Shown here: piece after piece, positions 1-6,759 of the stretch
Layout of the letters: each line of letters begins with the position of its first letter
Position numbering within the stretch: position 1 is the first letter of the stretch
Origin: Pseudomonadota bacterium
GTDB lineage: Bacteria > Pseudomonadota > Gammaproteobacteria > Pseudomonadales > Azotimanducaceae
Direction: 5' to 3'
DNA: 8,229 bases
NCBI GenBank assembly: GCA_027622495.1
Contig: JAQBYL010000177.1
Coordinates: 1 to 8,229, forward strand
Notes under the pieces: generated by a model
The model's input: the letters and a program-made list of their open reading frames with translations, nothing else
Database searches by the model: none
Told to the model about the DNA's origin: nothing
Made by a program: the position numbers and the translations under genes

Positions 1-1
1 C

Positions 2-514
2 TACACGCGAAGGTTGAAGCGCAAGCACCGTGGATATGGCGACACCTTCTACATCGATGAGGTTTTCGTCAAAATCAACGGCGAGCAGCATTACCTTTGG
101 CGAGCAGTTGACCAGGATGGTGAAGTGGTTGATGTTTTCCTGCAGGCTCGACGAGATGGAGCTGCTGCAAAGCGCTTTTTCAAACGGTTATTGAGGTCTC
201 ATGGCAGTGAGCCGAGGAAGATCGTGACGGATAAGCTACGTAGCTATCCTGTGGCACATCGAGAGATAACGCCTGGTGCGATCCATGTCACCGATCAGTA
301 TGCGAATAACCGCGCTGAACAATCTCACGAAGTAACCCGGGTGAGGGAGCGCGGAATGCGGAAGTTCAAATCAGTGAAACAGGCGCAGCGATTTGTCACC
401 GCACATGCTGCGGTATCGAATCTTTTCAATTTAGGAAGACACCTGGTGCGGGCGCAGCATTATCGCGATCTCAGGATGGGTGCGTTCGAGCAATGGAGTA
501 GGGCGGTTGCATAA
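2..514 (+). CDS. IS6-family DDE transposase, 5'-truncated by the window edge
   Basis: This enzyme catalyses replicative (cointegrate-forming) or conservative transposition of its IS. The frame is open upstream to base 2 (reads YTRRLKRKHRGYGD), so the true start and the N-terminal helix-turn-helix part lie outside the window; the TTG at 14 is internal. Counting from that TTG, the catalytic triad is visible: D15 in FYIDEVFVKING, D73 in IVTDKLRSY and E102 in NNRAEQSH. The 28-residue gap between D73 and E102 is, as I recall, that of the proteobacterial IS6 subgroup with TDKLRSY/NNRAE motifs, shorter than in IS26. The C-terminal block (FKSVKQAQRF, NLFNLGRHLV, AFEQWSRAVA) is also typical. The visible part is uninterrupted, so the copy may be active. 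Confidence 0.95.
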   Translation, partial: YTRRLKRKHRGYGDTFYIDEVFVKINGEQHYLWRAVDQDGEVVDVFLQARRDGAAAKRFFKRLLRSHGSEPRKIVTDKLRSYPVAHREITPGAIHVTDQYANNRAEQSHEVTRVRERGMRKFKSVKQAQRFVTAHAAVSNLFNLGRHLVRAQHYRDLRMGAFEQWSRAVA

Positions 515-544
515 TATTTGAGGGGCCGATTTTTCAGGACTTGA

Positions 545-565
545 AGAGTTAACTTGTCAGAACCC
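545..565. repeat. Candidate right terminal inverted repeat of the IS6-family element
   Basis: The stretch agagttaacttgtcagaaccc begins about 30 bp after the transposase stop and would end the element at 565. It is proposed only from its position and its GGGTTCTG terminus on the minus strand. The matching left copy is not in the window. Confidence 0.35.
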
Positions 566-798
566 GTCACCCTGCAGTTGTTGTGGTCAGAGTACGCCAC
601 CAACCAAGGCAAGCAGGCGCTCTTGCGAGCAACCTTCGGGCGGAAATGCCGTTGTTCAGTCACACGCTTTTCAGTATCTATTTGAGGTTATTCATGTGGG
701 CGTCGCTCTGGCTACGAGATCCGGCTTTTCAGTCCTATCTGAAGCCATAACTCGAACGTCCGAGTTGGCGCTGAAGTCCTGCGGTCGGCATCTGACTT
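566..798. other. Intergenic stretch between the IS end and the monooxygenase stop; no gene seen
   Basis: These 233 bp contain no open frame with recognisable protein character on either strand. The open frames that cross it run into the IS or into the antisense of the monooxygenase. One short inverted repeat (aactcg 749-754, cgagtt 761-766) lies downstream of the monooxygenase stop, but no T-tract follows it on the minus strand. The stretch may be the far side of the IS insertion site. Nothing here points to an RNA gene or operator. Confidence 0.5.
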
Positions 799-2418
799 TC
801 ACGCACCCTTTCGTCTGGCTTCGAAGACAAACCCTTCAAAGCCAGCTTCCGCCACCGCATTCAACTGATCGAAATATTGTGAGCCCCGCAGGTGCGCTAA
901 AAACTGACGCGGCTTGCCGGGTATATTCGCACCCATGTACCAGGAATCCGTAAGCGGGTACAGCGTCTGGTTAGCCATATCATCGATCTCACGACCCCAC
1001 TTTTCGGCCGCGAGATCGGTTGCTTCGATTGCGCCAAGATTCTGTTCCTTAAGGTGATGGATGCAATCCGCTATCCATCGCATCGTGCGCTCTCCGCCAA
1101 GAGGCATGGTGTACAAGACACCGGGTGAAGTCGGTCCATGAATCATGAAAAGATTAGGGAAACCGGCGATGGTCGTTCCCAGATAGGTATCGAAACGATT
1201 TTCCCATTTCTGTTTGAGACTCAAACCCCCCCGACCCTTGGGATTCAGATTCAGCATCGATCCGGTCACGGCATCGAATCCAGTCGCCAGCACTAACATG
1301 TCGATCGGTTGCTCGCCTTGTTCAGTGCGCACACTTGTGGAGCTGAACGACTGGATCGGGTCTTCCCGCAAATCAACCAAAGAGACGTTGTCAAGGTTGT
1401 AGGCTTCGTAATAGCCGTTGTCCAGGATCTGACGCTTGGTGCCAAAATAGTAATCGGGCATCAGCTTTCTTGCGGTCTCGGGGTCTTTTACGATTTCACG
1501 AATTTTGCCTCGCACGAATTCGGAGACCTCGTTGTTCAGATCTTTGTCCATCAGCACAGCACTAAAGCTGTTGATCGCAAGATGTATACCACCCTCTTCC
1601 CAGAGAGTTTCGTAGATTGCGTGCCGCTCCTCGGGTGTGTGGTCCGACGCACGTCTTCGAATGGTTTTGAATGGCCAGCCACCCCGTCGACGCATAGACT
1701 CACGCAGGTCGTCCCAGTCTTCACGATAGCCGGTCAGCTCTTCTTCGCTTAGAGGACGGTTGCGCGCGGGTAGTGAGTACTGAGGGGTTCGTTGAAACAC
1801 CGTAACGTGCTCCGCCTGCTTTGCGATTTCCGGGATTGCCTGAATACCCGAAGACCCGGTGCCCATAACGCCGACCCGTTTCCCCGCAAAAGAAACCGGT
1901 TCATGGGGCCATCGGCCGGTGTGATAACACTCACCTGCAAAGTCGTCGATACCTGGATAGTCAGGCATGTTGGCGACGAACAGTGCTCCGACCGCGCAGA
2001 TCAGGAACTGCGCCGATGCGGTTTCGCCTTTATCCGTTTCTATGGTCCAGCGTTGAGCGGTTTCATCGTAGGTTGCGTCCGTCACCCAGGTTTCGAACTC
2101 GATGTCTTTGCACAGATCAAAACGGTCTGCGAAGTGCTCGAGATAGGCCAGGACCGAGGCTTGGGAGGTCTGGGTTTCGGTCCATTCCCATTCGTTGACC
2201 AGATCATTCGAAAACGTGTAGGCGTAGAAAGGGCTACTGGGTGCATCGACACGCGCACCGGGATAACGGTTGTACCACCATGTGCCTCCCACACCGCCAG
2301 CGCTGTCGAACGCTCGAACATTCAACCCCATCAGGTCACGCATGTGGTGTAGCGAATACAGGCCACCAAAGCCAGATCCAATGATGATGGCGTCGTACTG
2401 ATGCATGTTATCGGTCAT
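799..2418 (-). CDS. Type I Baeyer-Villiger monooxygenase (FAD/NADPH)
   Basis: The product would insert one oxygen atom from O2 next to a carbonyl, turning a ketone into an ester or lactone with FAD and NADPH in the cytoplasm. It has 539 aa, the usual size of cyclohexanone monooxygenase-type enzymes. The FAD-binding GSGFGG is at 14-19, GGTWWYNRYPGARVD at 44-58 (D58 matches the active-site Asp of the family), and the BVMO fingerprint FxGxxxHxxxWP at 160-171 (FAGECYHTGRWP). The NADPH Rossmann motif GTGSSG is at 186-191, GTKR at 326-329 (R329 matches the catalytic Arg), ATGFDAVTG at 378-386, and SWYMGANIPGKPR at 492-504. All key residues are present. The fingerprint separates it from ordinary flavin monooxygenases. 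The ATG at 2418 is the chosen start; its Shine-Dalgarno match is weak, and an in-frame ATG four codons later is possible. The substrate cannot be read from sequence. Confidence 0.96.
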   Translation of the reverse strand: MTDNMHQYDAIIIGSGFGGLYSLHHMRDLMGLNVRAFDSAGGVGGTWWYNRYPGARVDAPSSPFYAYTFSNDLVNEWEWTETQTSQASVLAYLEHFADRFDLCKDIEFETWVTDATYDETAQRWTIETDKGETASAQFLICAVGALFVANMPDYPGIDDFAGECYHTGRWPHEPVSFAGKRVGVMGTGSSGIQAIPEIAKQAEHVTVFQRTPQYSLPARNRPLSEEELTGYREDWDDLRESMRRRGGWPFKTIRRRASDHTPEERHAIYETLWEEGGIHLAINSFSAVLMDKDLNNEVSEFVRGKIREIVKDPETARKLMPDYYFGTKRQILDNGYYEAYNLDNVSLVDLREDPIQSFSSTSVRTEQGEQPIDMLVLATGFDAVTGSMLNLNPKGRGGLSLKQKWENRFDTYLGTTIAGFPNLFMIHGPTSPGVLYTMPLGGERTMRWIADCIHHLKEQNLGAIEATDLAAEKWGREIDDMANQTLYPLTDSWYMGANIPGKPRQFLAHLRGSQYFDQLNAVAEAGFEGFVFEARRKGA

Positions 2419-2420
2419 CT

Positions 2421-2927
2421 TTGCTGGGTCTCATTGTTGTTTCTTACGAAATCTTGCCGGATTCAAGGATAGCACCGTATGAGGGTCTCCTCCCGCTCAA
2501 ACCCCTGCTTGCCAACCCGGCATCCAGGCTACGAGATCAGTATGTCTTTTCACGAAACTGGTTCAGAAACTGCGGCCAGCGCCACGAAAAGGAAACCGAC
2601 TACACCGAGAGAAGCTTCTTTGGTACGCATGGCGCCATTGGCGGTGTGCCATGGACAAAAGGATCGTCGACGGGAGCCATTCAGGAAACTCATTCGGGGG
2701 TAGACGGATTCGATGCTTTCCTTAAAAACTGGACACCGTTCTCAGATCGGAAGGTACACGGCAATAATGAGGGTAAAACCAGCGTGACCCCAGCCGTCGA
2801 TCAAGCAACTTCGGTGCAGGTTGGAAACTGGATGAACGCAAATGTCACCCAGGTAGTGCGTGCTAATTGGTCGCGCATCAACAATGGAATTAGTAATCCA
2901 CGCTTTAGAAGCGTTATGACGCGGTAA
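2421..2927 (+). CDS. Unrecognised 168-codon open frame, doubtful
   Basis: This frame starts 2 bp from the divergent monooxygenase start and stays open for 168 codons. I do not recognise any family in it. The first third (residues 1-50) looks non-coding. Residues 60-160 are rich in N, T, S, G and W with no membrane segment and no cysteine motif. There is no clear ribosome binding site, and the start would leave no room for the monooxygenase promoter outside the frame. A short remnant of an unrelated protein overlaps its 3' end in another frame. It is most likely a chance open frame in decayed DNA, listed because the region is otherwise empty. Confidence 0.15.
   Translation: MLGLIVVSYEILPDSRIAPYEGLLPLKPLLANPASRLRDQYVFSRNWFRNCGQRHEKETDYTERSFFGTHGAIGGVPWTKGSSTGAIQETHSGVDGFDAFLKNWTPFSDRKVHGNNEGKTSVTPAVDQATSVQVGNWMNANVTQVVRANWSRINNGISNPRFRSVMTR
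2550..2630 (-). CDS. Possible 26-residue peptide with one hydrophobic segment
   Basis: An ATG at 2630 opens a 26-codon frame on the minus strand. It has a basic N-terminus (MRTK), a hydrophobic stretch LGVVGFLFVALAAV at about residues 8-21, and a short polar tail. This resembles a single-span micropeptide or a severed signal peptide. No Shine-Dalgarno sequence is visible, and the frame is open further upstream without a good start, so it may be chance or the remnant of a larger gene. It lies 132 bp upstream of the monooxygenase start on the same strand. Confidence 0.15.
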   Translation of the reverse strand: MRTKEASLGVVGFLFVALAAVSEPVS

Positions 2928-2959
2928 TCGCGGGCGCGGGGAATCACAGACTGGTTTAA
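2909..2959 (+). pseudogene. Possible remnant of an FAD-dependent oxidoreductase N-terminus
   Basis: Read from 2909 the frame gives KRYDAVIAGAGNHRLV and then a TAA at 2957-2959. Phytoene-desaturase-like and related FAD proteins often begin with (K)YDAVIVGAGHNGLV, so the beta-alpha-beta dinucleotide-binding start is nearly intact here. There is no start codon (a TAG lies directly before), the third motif glycine is R, and the frame stops at once. Only about 16 residues match, so chance resemblance is possible. If real, it marks a gene lost just upstream of the GST gene. Confidence 0.3.
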
Positions 2960-3003
2960 GCAGTCCATCTATTCAGTTGGTTCTGATTGGCAGGCTGCCG
3001 GCG

Positions 3004-3534
3004 ATGATTGGGCCGAATACGAACGAACTACCGATTTTCTATTCCTTTCGCCGCTGTCCGTACGCGATGCGTGCGCGGATGACGCTGGGATACGCCGGTG
3101 TAGCTTGCGAGCTGCGCGAAGTTGTGTTGCGCGACAAACCACCCAGTCTGCTGAGCTACTCTCCAAAAGGAACGGTACCTGTGCTGGTGCTCGGTGACCA
3201 GGTGATCGACGAGTCAGACGAAGTAATGAAGTGGGCGCTGCGACAGTCCGATCCGGATGGTTGGATTTCTCAGGCGTCTGAAGAAGTACTGGAAGAAGCC
3301 AATGAGCTCGTTGCCCTTTGTGAAAACGAGTTCAAGCCACGGCTGGACCTGGACGTCGCGCTGATGCCGTTCATCCGTCAATTCGCCAACGTAGATAAGG
3401 CGTGGTTCGACAGCTGCACTTACGGATATCTTATTGACTGGTTAGAAAAAATGTTAAGCCGGCCGCTGTTTGCGTCTGTCATGGCAAAATATCCCCTGTG
3501 GCACGAGGGCGATCCGCTAACACTTTTTCCATGA
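3004..3534 (+). CDS. Glutathione S-transferase-family protein with an internal deletion
   Basis: The N-terminal thioredoxin-fold domain is intact. It contains FYSFRRCPYAMRAR (Cys18 in the CPYA motif), the cis-proline loop KGTVPVL (Pro59) and the glutathione-contacting E-S pair (70-71). Proteins of this CPYAMRAR type are usually about 210-225 aa; this one is 176 aa from ATG 3004. The helical C-terminal domain jumps from ENEFKPRLD (ending at residue 115) straight to LDVALMPFIRQFANVDKAWF (from 116). The family normally has roughly 45 residues between these blocks (RYKYP... to the ...LADVA helix). The frame is kept, so a protein could be made, but loss of the first C-terminal helices probably abolishes activity. 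The frame is open up to TTG 2977. ATG 3004 is preferred because it places a normal N-terminus before the first strand, with a weak ggcagg upstream. It converges on the phosphoesterase gene, 16 bp away. Confidence 0.88.
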   Translation: MIGPNTNELPIFYSFRRCPYAMRARMTLGYAGVACELREVVLRDKPPSLLSYSPKGTVPVLVLGDQVIDESDEVMKWALRQSDPDGWISQASEEVLEEANELVALCENEFKPRLDLDVALMPFIRQFANVDKAWFDSCTYGYLIDWLEKMLSRPLFASVMAKYPLWHEGDPLTLFP

Positions 3535-3550
3535 GTTTTTGTTGGGGGCA

Positions 3551-4111
3551 CTACTCGATCGACAGGTATCCAATTCTGTCGCGCCCATGCTCGTGCAGTT
3601 GAAATATCTCGATCGAGATCCGTCCCTGGCCGATTTCCATCAATCCGAGCGTCCCTAAACGAGTGGACTGATTATTCGGCAGTGTCGCCGAGCCGGGATT
3701 GACATAGATTCGCCCGTCAACGTGGTGCAGTTGCGCAAAATGAGTATGCCCATAGACCACAACTCGAGGATCAAAAGAAGCAAATGTACGGTGGAGCTTT
3801 TCCTGTAGTCGCTCGCTGCTCGCCCGGGCCGGTGTGGGTAACCGGTGAACAATACCGACGGGAACTCCTGCAAGCAGGCCCGTCCATGTTTCTTTCAGTC
3901 GGTGATGTTCTACCCCTGCATCACCGTTGCCAGAGCTGACATAGGTTGGGGCGATGGTTTCAAGTTCATCTATCACATCAGTGACGTGTAGATCGCCTGC
4001 GTGCAGAATGCAGGCAACACCGTCGAAAGCGGCGTGTACCTGCGGCCATAGGCGCGCAACAGTTCCCGGCATGTGTGTGTCTGCTATAAGACCGACACGC
4101 AGGGATTTCAT
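3551..4111 (-). CDS. YfcE/MJ0936-type metallophosphoesterase
   Basis: This 186-aa protein is a small two-metal phosphodiesterase of the calcineurin-like superfamily, probably cytoplasmic, since there is no signal peptide or membrane segment. The metal ligands are all visible: D11 and H13 in ADTHMPG, D40 in HAGDLH, N62 in GNGD, H89 in GIVHR, and H122/H124 in YGHTH. VNPGSA (137-142) is the usual closing motif. Length is normal for the family (about 150-185 aa). E. coli YfcE hydrolyses artificial phosphodiesters, and the natural substrates of the family are mostly unknown, so none is assigned. The gene starts 80 bp after the CoA-transferase stop on the same strand and may be co-transcribed with it. 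ATG 4111 follows AGGA immediately, too close for a standard ribosome site. Confidence 0.93.
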   Translation of the reverse strand: MKSLRVGLIADTHMPGTVARLWPQVHAAFDGVACILHAGDLHVTDVIDELETIAPTYVSSGNGDAGVEHHRLKETWTGLLAGVPVGIVHRLPTPARASSERLQEKLHRTFASFDPRVVVYGHTHFAQLHHVDGRIYVNPGSATLPNNQSTRLGTLGLMEIGQGRISIEIFQLHEHGRDRIGYLSIE

Positions 4112-4176
4112 TCCTGAAAAGTGCGGTTCGACAGAACTTCCCCTCGAAAGTGCGCTTCCGACGTCAGCGCAGTACT

Positions 4177-4198
4177 ACCATCACTGCACCATCACTGC
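4177..4198. repeat. Two tandem copies of an 11-bp unit at the CoA-transferase stop codon
   Basis: The unit accatcactgc occurs at 4177-4187 and again at 4188-4198 without a gap. The second copy includes the TGA stop (4194-4192, minus strand) of the CoA-transferase. It looks like a local slippage duplication. Confidence 0.8.
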
Positions 4199-6609
4199 AT
4201 CGCAAGCGACGCGAACACATCGGCCATGCGATCCACATCATAGCCGAGGATGTCAGTGAGAATCTCAGCGTTATGCTCACCGATGCCAGGATGAGCACGG
4301 GCTGTGTGGGCGGGTGTTCGCGATAGCTGGAAGCGCGAGCCTTCGATGACCATATTTCCAACGCTACTATGGTGCACGTTGATGAAGTGGCGCCGGTGGA
4401 CGAGCTGTGGATCTTTCACGCACTCCTCGGAATTCTGCACCACATGAGCTGCCACACCTGCCTCGATCAACTGTGCCTGCAGTTCATACTCGTCCTGATT
4501 CTGTGACCATTGTGAGATCAGCGTTTCCAGTTCAGCCTCCCGTGCAAGGCGTGCAGCGACCGTTGCGAGGGACTCATCCGCGAGCTGGTCGGCAAACCCC
4601 GCGACACCGCATAGGGCACGCCAGGCTTCGTCGCTCTGACATGCAATCGCCACCCAGCGATCTTCACCCCGCGCCGGGAACACAGCGTGAGGACAGAGCG
4701 TCAGATCGCGGTTCCCGATGCGGGTCCAGGTATGTTCATTTAACCCGTGGTCGAGGATGGCGGGGGCAATCATATGAATTGCCGCTTCGGCCTGTGACAG
4801 ATCAATGTGCTGGCCCTGCTTTGTCTTACGACGATGCTCCAGCGCTGCCAGTAGTGCGATGAGCATAAACCGCGGGGCTACACCGTCGGTGTAAGCAAGG
4901 TACGGTCCTGCCGGTGATCGGTCTGCCCAGCCGGTCAGTTCGTAGAAGCCGGTAATCGCCGCTGCCATATTGCCGTATCCTGGCACCTGGGCCCGGGGGC
5001 CGGTCTGGCCCATCAGGCAACTGGACACCATGATCAGATCAGGATTGATCTGCTTCAGTGTTTGATAGTCGAGCCCCCAGTCTTTCATCGCCTTGGGCGA
5101 AAAAGATTCGGTTACTACATCCGCCCAGCGTACCAGATCAAGAATGACCTCCCGGCCGACGGGATTCCTGGGGTCGACGGTGATGCCGAGTTTTCCGGCA
5201 TTGAAATTGGCAAACGGTGTACCGTGCTCAATTGTTGCGACGCCGTCTTTGAAAGGCGGAGAAGCGCGCGCGGGATCGAGCTTTAAAGTCGATTCGAGTT
5301 TGATCACGGTAGCCCCGTAGTCGGCAAGCGTTCGGGTAAATGTGGGACCGGCTATGACCCACATGAAATCCAGCACTTTCAAACCGGTGAGTGGCAGAGC
5401 TTCATCACCAGGTTCCTGGCCTGTATCAAGGGGAGCACGAGGCGCAAAGCCCTTGAATGTATTCAAGGCCGGAGCGGGACCGGGTATCTGCAGTGGGGAA
5501 GACGAAAATCTGGCAAATGCACCCGGTACCGCGACATCGGTTTGGTTGATACGGATCTGCTGCCAGTACCCGCGTGCCCGGAAGTGTTTTTCCGCCAGGA
5601 GTTCGGCCACATTCATGATGCGTGCGATATACACACCGCGCTTGAGGCCTACCTCGAAGAGTTCGCTTTTGTTGTGTGCAAGGGTGAAGGCTTTAACTTT
5701 GTCACAGAGATCAAAATAAGCCTCGGGTTCTTCACCTCCGACTACCATTCTGGCGAGAAGCGCGCCCCAATCGGTTTCAACATCTTCCACAGTGCAATAC
5801 CCGGCTTCATGCACCCAGGTCAGAAGCCGTTTGTTGGGCCGATCAAAAGCGGGGCCAAACAGAAACGTGATTGCCACAAAACCGTCTTTGCATGGCCATA
5901 CCAGCTGGATCGGAAAGATCCCTGCCAGACCGCCTGCCTCACGTCGTATGGTGATGCCGGAATTGTTCGGCGCAGACAGGTTAGAGGACAGTGCGGCCTG
6001 GGCGGAGGATTGTTGAGCAGAAACGTCTACGTGTTGACCTTGTCCACTTCTGCTGCGGGCCCTGAGTGCAAGCAAGACTGCCCCCGCCGCGTCGGCACCT
6101 GCATGTAAGAATGCCTGAGGCACGCTGGTTCTAACCGGTGCACGATCGGAGTCACCCGCCAGAACCAGAGCGCCGCTTGACGCCCAGATGCTGAGATCCG
6201 TCGCAGGCCATTCAGCTTTGGGTCCGGTTCGCCCAAAAGGGCTGATCGAAACCACAACAATGGCGGGGTTAATTTCAGCGAGGGCTTCCTGCGTTACCCC
6301 CAGACGCTGAGCCTGGGCACCGGTAAACGACTCCACGACGACATCGGCCTCGGCCACCAGGCTGTGTAATGAAGATCGGTCTTCGCTTGTTTCCAGATCC
6401 AGAACAAGGCTCTGCTTGCCTCTGGCATAAGCCTCCCACCACAGACCCTTGCGACTATTCTGTCCGCCAGAAACGGGCACAAGGCTGCGACTCGCCGAGC
6501 CACCGGGTGGCTCAATGACCACAACCTGCGCTCCCAACTGCGCCAACAGATAGCTGCAGAACATTCCCCGTTCGTCGGACAGGTCGAGCACACGATAGTG
6601 TGAAAGCAT
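4192..6609 (-). CDS. Tandem two-domain family III CoA-transferase (CaiB/BaiF)
   Basis: This 805-aa protein is two CaiB/BaiF domains joined end to end: about residues 1-380 and 406-805, with a Pro/Gly-rich linker (about 372-405). Family III enzymes move CoA between carboxylic acids through an aspartyl-CoA thioester. The C-terminal half has the usual start (LTGLKVLDFMWVIAGP), VVTESFSP, SSCLMGQTGP and the catalytic Asp as D575 in AYTDGVAPRF, followed by KQGQHIDLS. The N-terminal half keeps the fold motifs (YRVLDLS, VVVESFTG, SISPFGRTGP, GQGQHVDVS). However, the position aligned with D575 is F167, so this half is probably structural. The same asymmetry is known in DddD, a tandem CoA-transferase/lyase acting on dimethylsulfoniopropionate; I cannot claim that substrate here. 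ATG 6609 has a good AGAGGA site 8 bp upstream (6623-6618). It is divergent from the kinase gene, which may be a functional partner. Confidence 0.96.
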   Translation of the reverse strand: MLSHYRVLDLSDERGMFCSYLLAQLGAQVVVIEPPGGSASRSLVPVSGGQNSRKGLWWEAYARGKQSLVLDLETSEDRSSLHSLVAEADVVVESFTGAQAQRLGVTQEALAEINPAIVVVSISPFGRTGPKAEWPATDLSIWASSGALVLAGDSDRAPVRTSVPQAFLHAGADAAGAVLLALRARSRSGQGQHVDVSAQQSSAQAALSSNLSAPNNSGITIRREAGGLAGIFPIQLVWPCKDGFVAITFLFGPAFDRPNKRLLTWVHEAGYCTVEDVETDWGALLARMVVGGEEPEAYFDLCDKVKAFTLAHNKSELFEVGLKRGVYIARIMNVAELLAEKHFRARGYWQQIRINQTDVAVPGAFARFSSSPLQIPGPAPALNTFKGFAPRAPLDTGQEPGDEALPLTGLKVLDFMWVIAGPTFTRTLADYGATVIKLESTLKLDPARASPPFKDGVATIEHGTPFANFNAGKLGITVDPRNPVGREVILDLVRWADVVTESFSPKAMKDWGLDYQTLKQINPDLIMVSSCLMGQTGPRAQVPGYGNMAAAITGFYELTGWADRSPAGPYLAYTDGVAPRFMLIALLAALEHRRKTKQGQHIDLSQAEAAIHMIAPAILDHGLNEHTWTRIGNRDLTLCPHAVFPARGEDRWVAIACQSDEAWRALCGVAGFADQLADESLATVAARLAREAELETLISQWSQNQDEYELQAQLIEAGVAAHVVQNSEECVKDPQLVHRRHFINVHHSSVGNMVIEGSRFQLSRTPAHTARAHPGIGEHNAEILTDILGYDVDRMADVFASLAMQ

Positions 6610-6759
6610 GTGGAGGGTCCTCTTACCTAACCCGATACCTCGTCAAGATAGATAAGCGTGAAGCAAAATGCCAGGGTGGGCGTGATAGCATTCTCAAGCA
6701 GGTAGATCCTTCCTTGAGGCAATTTACCCGCGATAGAGTCTTGAGAAGGGTGTTGAGAT
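6610..6759. promoter_or_regulatory. Divergent promoter region with inverted repeats
   Basis: These 150 bp lie between the divergent CoA-transferase and kinase starts and should carry both promoters. TTCTCAAG (6691-6698) and CTTGAGAA (6740-6747) form a perfect 8-bp inverted repeat 41 bp apart. Between them CTTGAG recurs at 6713-6718, which pairs with the left copy as a tighter dyad (CTCAAG-N14-CTTGAG). Such spacing would suit a dimeric regulator controlling both genes, but no regulator gene is in the window. I could not place a convincing -35/-10 pair for either gene. Confidence 0.45.

Larger units (their letters stand above)
1..565 (+). mobile_element. IS6-family insertion sequence, right part (left end outside window)
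   Basis: The element is identified by its transposase, whose frame is open to the window edge. The proposed right terminus is at about 565. The sequence ttaacttgtcagaaccc ends there, and its reverse complement begins GGGTTCTG, in keeping with IS6-family terminal repeats that start with GG. It lies about 51 bp past the transposase stop, close to the short non-coding tail usual for compact IS6 elements such as IS26. The left inverted repeat is outside the window, so neither the repeat nor the expected 8-bp target duplication can be confirmed. The element call is firm; the exact end is a guess. Confidence 0.7.
2419..3003. other. 585-bp region without a confident gene between monooxygenase and GST genes
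   Basis: This region must hold the promoter of the leftward monooxygenase gene, but I see no convincing -35/-10 pair. It contains a long unrecognised open frame (2421-2927, plus strand) and a 26-codon open frame with a hydrophobic stretch (2630-2550, minus strand). At 2909-2956 (plus strand) there is a short sequence like the dinucleotide-binding start of an FAD oxidoreductase. Together these suggest decayed coding DNA rather than a compact regulatory region. Confidence 0.4.

Noticed and set aside
460..663. 67-codon minus-strand frame crossing the IS end
   Set aside because: It runs across the proposed IS boundary into the antisense of the transposase, so it is unlikely to be a native gene.
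749..766. Inverted repeat aactcg...cgagtt as a terminator for the monooxygenase gene
   Set aside because: The stem is only 6 bp and no T-tract follows on the minus strand.
1309..2352. Open frames of 147 and 186 codons (1309-1752 and 1792-2352, plus strand) antisense to the monooxygenase
   Set aside because: They overlap a complete monooxygenase with all its motifs, and their translations match nothing recognisable.
3606..3619. Perfect 14-bp palindrome atctcgatcgagat
   Set aside because: It lies inside the phosphoesterase coding sequence (codons for ISIE) and is most simply a codon coincidence.
4407..4862. 151-codon open frame antisense to the CoA-transferase C-terminal half
   Set aside because: Arg/Pro/His-rich translation typical of antisense to a GC-rich gene; no motif or ribosome site.
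5542..6108. 188-codon open frame antisense to the CoA-transferase
   Set aside because: Its translation has no family character, and it lies entirely opposite well-conserved CaiB/BaiF motifs; it is a shadow of that gene.
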